Source: Clostridia bacterium
GTDB lineage: Bacteria > Bacillota > Clostridia > Peptostreptococcales > Anaerovoracaceae
Assembly (NCBI GenBank): GCA_900766045.1
Contig: CAAFTW010000055.1
Coordinates: 62,001 to 126,000, forward strand
DNA length: 64,000 nucleotides
Reading direction: 5' to 3'
Part shown: piece after piece, positions 59,193 to 64,000 of the stretch
How the letters are laid out: the number at the start of each line of letters is the position of its first letter
Position numbering within the stretch: the first letter of the stretch is position 1
The notes under the pieces: generated by a model
The model's input: the letters and a program-made list of their open reading frames with translations, nothing else
Databases searched by the model: none
Told to the model about the DNA's origin: nothing
Translations under genes and position numbers: made by a program

Positions 59193-60275
59193 TTATAAGG
59201 CCTCTTCAGTGCTTGCGGCTTTTCGAGGTGATCCACAACCGGGGATTTGTGCCGCGATGCTTGCGAGGTCATCATGATTAAGATTTGTGTAAATATTGGC
59301 GGTTAGCTTTATATCAGAGTGCCCCATTAACTTTTGTGCAATCCTTATGTCTACCCCGTTTCGGGCTAGGTCGGTGCAATATTCATGTCTGAGGCAATAG
59401 GGAACGAGATCAGGCGCGAGCGGAAACGGCGGTATTAATTCATTGCGGTATACCTTGCACCCCATTGCAATGTTGATTTGTCTGCAATAGCTTTTCCAGA
59501 TTCGGCGGCGTGCCCGTTCGTCAATCTTGCGCCCGGTCTGAGTGCGAGCGATATATTCATAAGGCCGTGTTTCTTTTACCAGTTCCCACAGTTCCGCCGG
59601 GATAGGTACGTTTCTATCAGCATTGGCGGTTTTTGTGCCTCTGATATGCAAGAACTTCACCCCGTTTTTCTGCATGAGGTCGCGCCCCATACATTCGGCC
59701 GCCTCTGACGGTCTGCAACCACAGAAGATCATAAGCAAGTACAGATAATAGCGGCGGTCTGTTTTGCCTACCTGAATAAAATACTTCCGTTCCACAGCGG
59801 TTAGGGCGCGGCGGTGCTCTCTCTTTTTGGCTTTTGGCTTTACTAGGTCAGTAGTTGGATCAGTCGCAATCAAGTGATTTGTGTATGCATGACTGAAGAG
59901 GAATTTCAGTGTGTTGCACACTTCATTGATTTGCGTGGGGCTTTTCCCGGCCTGAAGATTGAGAACGCGTTGACAGTGCAACGGTTTTACCCTCTTCAAT
60001 GTCATATTGCCTATTTCGTTCAAGATAGAGCCGTTCATTCTCTGAATGAATTTCTTTCGGGTGACAGGGTTCTGATTGGTTTTGTAAGTGTCCACGCATT
60101 TTTCAGCCCATTGTCTCAGTGTCATATCACCAGACACAACATTGCGGCCGTGTTTGAGTTCTTCAAGTTTTTGTGCCTTGCGTTCTCCGAGTTCAATCAG
60201 TGTGTCGGCGTATACGTAAACGCGGCGGCCTTCAAACCTGAATGAAGTCTTGTACTTGTACAGTTCTGATCCCAT
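59193..60275 (-). CDS. int: Tyrosine site-specific integrase
   Basis: Phage/ICE-type recombinase with an N-terminal arm-binding segment (residues about 1-55), a core-binding domain (about 60-160) and a catalytic domain with the Arg in FCGCRPSEA, the R-H pair in CLRHEYCTDLA, the LMGHSDI histidine and the nucleophile Tyr in ANIYTNLNH. I chose ATG at 60275 (MGSELYKY); the in-frame GTG at 60284 overlaps the ribosome binding site AAGGA. About 360 residues. It lies 360 bases from the tRNA-Arg fragment, which supports the attachment-site reading. Confidence 0.93.
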   Translation of the reverse strand: MGSELYKYKTSFRFEGRRVYVYADTLIELGERKAQKLEELKHGRNVVSGDMTLRQWAEKCVDTYKTNQNPVTRKKFIQRMNGSILNEIGNMTLKRVKPLHCQRVLNLQAGKSPTQINEVCNTLKFLFSHAYTNHLIATDPTTDLVKPKAKKREHRRALTAVERKYFIQVGKTDRRYYLYLLMIFCGCRPSEAAECMGRDLMQKNGVKFLHIRGTKTANADRNVPIPAELWELVKETRPYEYIARTQTGRKIDERARRRIWKSYCRQINIAMGCKVYRNELIPPFPLAPDLVPYCLRHEYCTDLARNGVDIRIAQKLMGHSDIKLTANIYTNLNHDDLASIAAQIPGCGSPRKAASTEEAL

Positions 60276-60280
60276 TACAT

Positions 60281-61279
60281 TCACTTCCTTTTCGGGTGCT
60301 TATAGTCATTTACTAGCCTTTTGAACATTTCAGCGAGTTCAAATTGCTTTATCGGTTCTGAAAGTCTTTTGACCGTATACCGATAGCCACAGACAAAAGC
60401 AACGCGGCAGACGGTTTGAATATCTTCTTCCGTTGGCGGTTCGTCAACATTAAAAAATATACTTTGTTGAGGGTCATCGGATTCCTTCAGTGCTATCATT
60501 GTGTTGTAAAATCTGGATACAGATTCCTTCAGTGCTATCATTGTGTTGTAGTCTTTTGATATATGAGTTGCGTTCATTGTCGTGTTTATGTATTCAGATT
60601 CGGTTCTGAAGAGGTCTGAGGCGGCTATTTCTTTACAGCGCCCTATCACCAGTTCCCCGGCCTCTTCAGTAGATGCGAGGTACATCAAGTCAATGATGAA
60701 GAGTATGTAATCATCAATGTATCCCCCGTCTATAATATTGAGTTGTGTGTGTTGCTTTATCACCGAGCGCACCCCCGGCGGCAGACTGGAATACAGTTTG
60801 ACAGAATCAGAATCAGGATCAGGATCAGCGGCCAGACGTTCCACAGCGTTAGAAATTTCAGGCAATCCGTTTTCTAAGAAGTAGTTCACAAAGTCGCGGC
60901 GCGGTTCTCTTTTGGCGGTTATTGTCAGTTTTCCATACTCTAAAGACATATCCGTATATGTAACGCTTGTATTGGTTCTATACGTGCTTATGATGTTATC
61001 TACAGCTTTTTGAGATAATCCAGTCACGCGGCAAATATCTGTTACAGCGTGGGTTTTCGCTTTATATTCGGGTTCACCTAGAAGAAATCCGAGTTCACAG
61101 TGGAATAAGTCGCACATTCCCACAAGATCAGTTAGATCAGGTTCAGTTTTTCCAGTCTCAATTCTAGAAATGTATTCGCGCTTGCGGTTGATATGTTCCG
61201 CGACTTCATGTTGTGAGATTTTCATTTCTTTTCGGGTGCGTTGTATACGTTCCCCGAGTGCCTTAAGATCATATTTCAT
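60281..61279 (-). CDS. XRE-family regulator of the element
   Basis: N-terminal helix-turn-helix (residues about 8-62; KISQHEVAEHINRKREYISRIE) followed by a long domain I do not recognise. Probably the lysogeny-type repressor. It overlaps the integrase GTG region, so the two are in one operon. I chose ATG at 61279 (MKYDLKALG), with GAGGCG upstream. A 42-base in-frame tandem duplication gives YNTMIALKES twice. 332 residues. Confidence 0.8.
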   Translation of the reverse strand: MKYDLKALGERIQRTRKEMKISQHEVAEHINRKREYISRIETGKTEPDLTDLVGMCDLFHCELGFLLGEPEYKAKTHAVTDICRVTGLSQKAVDNIISTYRTNTSVTYTDMSLEYGKLTITAKREPRRDFVNYFLENGLPEISNAVERLAADPDPDSDSVKLYSSLPPGVRSVIKQHTQLNIIDGGYIDDYILFIIDLMYLASTEEAGELVIGRCKEIAASDLFRTESEYINTTMNATHISKDYNTMIALKESVSRFYNTMIALKESDDPQQSIFFNVDEPPTEEDIQTVCRVAFVCGYRYTVKRLSEPIKQFELAEMFKRLVNDYKHPKRK

Positions 61280-61299
61280 TTTTCGCCTCTTCAGTGTGT

Positions 61300-61440
61300 T
61301 GTGATTAGATACGCACATTTTCATTTATTATATTTTCGAAAATGTATTTATATTGTATCTAGTCAAATACGGTTATTTCAGCTATTATTCTATTGTAATA
61401 AGTCAACGTTGTCAATATAGACGAATAAATATACATAATG
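61300..61440. promoter_or_regulatory. Divergent operator region of the element
   Basis: This AT-rich gap between the repressor and the early operon holds a perfect 12-base palindrome ATTTTCGAAAAT (61332-61343), inverted GATTAGATAC / GTATCTAGTC at about 61301 and 61354, and GTCAACGTTGTC near 61403. These are good candidates for repressor sites. I cannot place promoters with confidence. Confidence 0.5.
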
Positions 61441-61454
61441 CGAGGTGATAAAAA

Positions 61455-61676
61455 TTGTATGAGACGTTGGAAAAGCTGTTACAAAAAAGAAACATGTCTA
61501 AGTACGCGTTAGCAAAAGCGGCCGGGATTGCACATTGTGACATCTATTCGCTTTTCAAAGGGTCGCGGCCTCTTTTCCCGAATTGGAAAAAAAGAATCTG
61601 CAACGCGCTTGAAATGGATGAAAGCGAGGTGTTCCCGGAATTAGTCGAGGAAGATCAGAGCAAGACGGACAAATAA
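61455..61676 (+). CDS. Small HTH (Cro-like) protein
   Basis: A 73-residue protein with a helix-turn-helix (SKYALAKAAGIAHCDIYSLF) typical of Cro/C1 regulators. The start is TTG at 61455, after GAGGTGAT. It is the first gene of the rightward early operon, divergent from the larger repressor, the classical switch layout. Confidence 0.85.
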   Translation: MYETLEKLLQKRNMSKYALAKAAGIAHCDIYSLFKGSRPLFPNWKKRICNALEMDESEVFPELVEEDQSKTDK

Positions 61677-61698
61677 CACGGGGGTGTGAAGAGGAGAA

Positions 61699-61977
61699 AT
61701 GACTAAGGAAACAGAATTAATCCGTTATTCACTGGAAAAGTCATTAGAAGATTTGAGCCAAACAGAACGCGAGGAATTCGTGAACGCGTTCAAAAGTGCT
61801 TTTGAATCATACGCAAAATTAATTTTAGAACGAGAAAAAAACAGGGACATAAAATCCGATGAAGATGAAATGATAGCGCGTATGATCCAGTTTATGGCGG
61901 CGTTGGGGCTTTTATCTAGTTGGAATCATGTTGAATGGGATGAGATCAGCAAGCCAGTATTAAAGGTGGTGCAGTAA
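61699..61977 (+). CDS. Hypothetical protein, tandem paralogue A
   Basis: A 92-residue helical, charged protein I do not recognise. It shares the plan of the next protein: a central EREEFVNAFKSAF segment, ILEREKNRD, acidic SDEDEM and a C-terminal AALGLLSSWNHVEWDEIS ending LKVV. ATG follows GAAGAGGAG. Its last base overlaps the next start. Confidence 0.75.
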   Translation: MTKETELIRYSLEKSLEDLSQTEREEFVNAFKSAFESYAKLILEREKNRDIKSDEDEMIARMIQFMAALGLLSSWNHVEWDEISKPVLKVVQ

Positions 61978-62258
61978 TGATAAACGAGGAAACAAAAGCG
62001 GTTCAGGGGTTAATGTCTCCGATGTTGGCCGGGTTGGATCAGGGAACGCGTCGACAGTTTGTGAACGGGTTTAAGCGAGCCGTTCAGGAACACGCAAGCA
62101 AGATTATTGAGCGCGAGGCGTTTCGGGATACCAACACCGAGGAAGAGGAAATTCAGGCTTGCATTGTACAGCTTGTTGCGGCGTTGGGTCTGATTGCTAC
62201 AGTGAATCGTGTTGATTGGGATAAGATCAGCGAACCAGAATTGAAGGTGGTGAAGTAA
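61977..62258 (+). CDS. Hypothetical protein, tandem paralogue B
   Basis: A 93-residue protein related to the preceding one (TRRQFVNGFKRAVQEH, IIEREAFRDTNTEEEE, AALGLIATVNRVDWDKIS, LKVVK). The pair probably arose by duplication and may form a heteromer. Function unknown. Coupled translation by overlap with its neighbour. Confidence 0.75.
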   Translation: MINEETKAVQGLMSPMLAGLDQGTRRQFVNGFKRAVQEHASKIIEREAFRDTNTEEEEIQACIVQLVAALGLIATVNRVDWDKISEPELKVVK

Positions 62259-62260
62259 GC

Positions 62261-62458
62261 ATGAAAAAATCAGATATCGCAAGCGAATTGAGAAAGTATG
62301 TCGGCGGCGGTTCTTTTGTCGGCCGCAAGGAATTAGCCGGGTTCATGGGGTACAGTGATCCGGAATCTATTGACAAGTATTTATTTGGGCTTGAGAAAAA
62401 AGGCCGCAAGTATTTCATACAGGATGTTGCAGAAAATATTTGTGATATGACAGAATAG
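62261..62458 (+). CDS. Possible excisionase-like DNA-binding protein
   Basis: A 65-residue protein with a small winged-helix look (GRKELAGFMGYSDPESIDKY, then KKGRKYFIQDVAENI). Size and position in the early operon of an integrase-bearing element fit an excisionase or other small DNA-binding protein. The assignment is tentative. Confidence 0.5.
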   Translation: MKKSDIASELRKYVGGGSFVGRKELAGFMGYSDPESIDKYLFGLEKKGRKYFIQDVAENICDMTE

Positions 62459-62471
62459 CGAGGTGTTAGAA

Positions 62472-62804
62472 ATGAGTGATTGCAGACGTTTTGAAGATTT
62501 GAGTATTGAAGAGATTCAGGAATACAGGGACAAACAGATTTATTTCATGATTCCAAAAAATATGTGGATGCTTATTCAGTCGATGCGTGATGAAGAGCGC
62601 GGCGAACTTTTGCGTGGAATGTTTATGTATAGCAAAACAGGAATTTTCCCGGGTGAAGATGATGATGAAATAAACATTTTTACTAATATGACAGATTCGG
62701 TTCTCACTGTTTTGCGCTTTTGGTGTTCGAATGAAGAAAAATCTTTTGAAAAATGGGTGAACAAATCATTGTATTGCAAAAGTAAGGCCAGTAAGAGGGG
62801 TTAA
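62472..62804 (+). CDS. DUF6291-like phage protein
   Basis: A protein of about 110 residues with LSIEEIQEYRDKQIYFMIPK, MRDEERGELLRGMFMYSKTG and an acidic segment. The same domain starts the larger protein at 63009. ATG at 62472 follows GAGGTG; an in-frame GTG at 62463 overlaps that site. Role unknown; found in phage and ICE replication regions. Confidence 0.65.
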   Translation: MSDCRRFEDLSIEEIQEYRDKQIYFMIPKNMWMLIQSMRDEERGELLRGMFMYSKTGIFPGEDDDEINIFTNMTDSVLTVLRFWCSNEEKSFEKWVNKSLYCKSKASKRG

Positions 62805-62806
62805 GC

Positions 62807-62998
62807 ATGAGTGAAGAATTAAAGCCGTGTCCGTTTTGCGGCGGCGCGGCTATGTTGCACCAGACGGGGACAGCGGTTTGGGTACAGTGCCGGGTGTGTC
62901 AGGGTCAGACAAACAGATTCTTTATCACAAGTAAAGGCAAAACAGAGTTATGGAAAAGACAGGCGGTTAAGGCCTGGAACGCTAGAGCCGGGGAATAA
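62807..62998 (+). CDS. Lar-family restriction alleviation protein
   Basis: A 63-residue protein with the zinc knuckle LKPCPFCGGAA near the N-terminus, VQCRVCQGQ in the middle and the end motif AVKAWNAR, which is the Lar/phage zinc-protein pattern. In Rac prophage Lar reduces type I restriction; most homologues are untested. It starts two bases after the preceding stop. Confidence 0.8.
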   Translation: MSEELKPCPFCGGAAMLHQTGTAVWVQCRVCQGQTNRFFITSKGKTELWKRQAVKAWNARAGE

Positions 62999-63008
62999 GG
63001 GGTGATTT

Positions 63009-63827
63009 ATGAGCGAGGAAATAAGAACCTATGATGATTTAACGCCTGAAGAGGTGCAAGAATACAGAGAAAAGCGTGGCCGCTTTTACATGTACTTGAA
63101 TCAATATAACTTTTGGAAACATTTTTCTGACAAACAGAGGAGTAAGGCAATAATGGCAATCTTGAATTTCGAGAAGTACGGGGAACTTCCTACACTTTCG
63201 GAAAATGATGTTGATGATTTTGCGATTTTGCCATATTTAGATTTCTTTTTGGATCAGGCGCAAAAGGATTTCAAAAGCTATGTGAATACGTCTCTGAAGA
63301 ATAAGAAGAACGGCGCAAAATCACATTCCAATGTTGAGGCCGAGGAAGAGCGAACGGTACCGAACGGTACCGAACGCTACCATTCACAAGCGAGCGGTAG
63401 CGAACGCAAGCGAACGGAACCCGATAAGATAAGACAAGATAAGATAGTCGCTACCGAACGCTACCGAACGGAACCCGATAAGACAAGACAAGATAAGATA
63501 GTCGCTACCGAACGCTACCGAACGGAACCCGATAAGACAAGACAAGATAAGATAAGACAAGACAAGATAAGAGAAGATATATCAGTGTCAAGCTATATTG
63601 AAAGAGCCATAGACAAAAACAAGCCGAGTATAACGCCCCCGACATATCAGGCAGTAACAGACTATTGTAAATCCGTTGGGCTTGCGGCCGAGGGTTCAGG
63701 CCTCTTCAGCGCAAAAGCATTTTTGAAGTATTACAGCGGTCAAGATTGGATGATTGACGGGGAAAGTATTACAGATTGGCGGCCTCTGATTGATTTGTGG
63801 ACAGAGGAACATAAGGCAAGGGGGTGA
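63009..63827 (+). CDS. Phage-type replication protein with an internal repeat array
   Basis: N-terminal DUF6291-like domain (residues about 5-95), a repetitive central part (about 110-195) built on TEPDKTRQDKIVATERYR units, and a C-terminal helical module (PTYQAVTDYC, then AFLKYYSGQDWMIDGESITD and WRPLIDLW) common at the end of phage replisome organisers. The array gives an 18-residue, 54-base period. Codon-level conservation in the array suggests that the DNA, not only the protein, may matter. 272 residues. Confidence 0.75.
   Translation: MSEEIRTYDDLTPEEVQEYREKRGRFYMYLNQYNFWKHFSDKQRSKAIMAILNFEKYGELPTLSENDVDDFAILPYLDFFLDQAQKDFKSYVNTSLKNKKNGAKSHSNVEAEEERTVPNGTERYHSQASGSERKRTEPDKIRQDKIVATERYRTEPDKTRQDKIVATERYRTEPDKTRQDKIRQDKIREDISVSSYIERAIDKNKPSITPPTYQAVTDYCKSVGLAAEGSGLFSAKAFLKYYSGQDWMIDGESITDWRPLIDLWTEEHKARG
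63345..63580 (+). repeat. Iteron-like array inside the replication gene
   Basis: Units of CGCTACCGAACG, GGAACCCGATAAGACAAGAC and AAGATAAGATAGT recur with a 54-base period, preceded by GGTACCGAACGGTACCGAAC palindromic units. Shorter GATAAG/GACAAG steps continue to 63580. Confidence 0.75.
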
Positions 63828-63831
63828 TCCG

Positions 63832-64000
63832 TTGAATGTTGAAGATTTGCTAGACGTTGGAAAAGAAAATGCGATTTCATACCCGGTTCTTATGAGGCGG
63901 CTAGGAATCAGACATAGAAGAGGCCTGTATAAGGCAATAGCCGAGGCGCGGCGGCGTGACGTTCCGATTCTTTCAGACGGAAAAGGTGGCTATTACATTG
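63832..64000 (+). CDS. Helix-turn-helix-like protein, cut by the window edge
   Basis: TTG at 63832 after GGGGGTGATCC starts a frame reading VEDLLDVGKENAISYPVLM and RRLGIRHRRGLYKAIAEAR, open to the edge (56 codons). It looks like a small winged helix of a phage DNA-binding protein. Only the N-terminus is present. Confidence 0.55.
   Translation, partial: MNVEDLLDVGKENAISYPVLMRRLGIRHRRGLYKAIAEARRRDVPILSDGKGGYYI

Noticed and set aside
63345..63580. CRISPR array
   Set aside because: Repeats are contiguous, in frame and without unique spacers, inside a coding gene.

Overview
The window is a chromosomal replication-origin region from a low-to-moderate GC Gram-positive anaerobe, most likely a member of the class Clostridia. 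The evidence is the gene order dnaA-dnaN-recF-gyrB running left and rpmH-rnpA-yidD-yidC-jag-mnmE-mnmG-rsmG-parA-parB running right. Lipoteichoic-acid-type synthase, D-alanine, PASTA/YkuD and SH3-type wall genes, a rubredoxin, corrinoid proteins and a butyryl-CoA:acetate-type CoA-transferase also point there. Family-level placement (for example Anaerovoracaceae) is a guess.

Layout. 1-6.3 kb: gyrB, recF, dnaN and dnaA on the minus strand, with DnaA boxes on both sides of dnaA and an unwinding-type element in the dnaA-dnaN gap. 6.2-14.6 kb: the conserved rightward operon of ribosomal protein L34, RNase P protein, membrane insertion and tRNA modification, ending in parAB between two parS sites. 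14.6-24.3 kb: gdpP, rplI, dnaB, a DnaD-like protein, divIC, rnmV, rsmA, an LTA-synthase-like protein and a YdcF protein. 24.4-30 kb: plsC, a PAP2 phosphatase, rubredoxin, and a corrinoid methyltransferase pair beside an NhaC-family carrier. 30.7-33.3 kb: a sugar nucleotidyltransferase and rpsF-ssb-rpsR. 33.6-48 kb: mostly minus-strand metabolism (L,D-transpeptidase, alr, purA, purB, CoA-transferase, M18 aminopeptidase, amino-acid permease, asparaginase) plus a plus-strand ECF S component with an amidohydrolase. 48.3-57.5 kb: a CMD/ArsS-like pair, wall and lipid enzymes, PrsW, NUDIX, an HTH-Uma2 protein, then ric and an Fnr regulator.

57.6-58.4 kb holds two tandem copies of a probable type I toxin-antitoxin module. 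At 58.79 kb lies the displaced 3' half of a tRNA-Arg(CCU) gene, which I read as the left attachment site of an integrated element that runs past the right edge. The element carries a tyrosine integrase, a repressor, divergent early genes, a Lar-like protein and a replication protein whose gene contains an iteron-like array.

The most coherent regulatory story is at 55.9-57.5 kb. A perfect Fnr box (TTGAT-N4-ATCAA) is centred 41.5 bases before the start predicted from a TATAAT, upstream of the di-iron repair gene ric. The next gene encodes an Fnr protein with four cysteines at the E. coli Fnr spacing. Other loci worth attention are the gyrB leader hairpin, the GdpP protein without membrane segments, a short dispersed intergenic motif, and the origin architecture. 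No complete rRNA or tRNA gene and no CRISPR array was seen.
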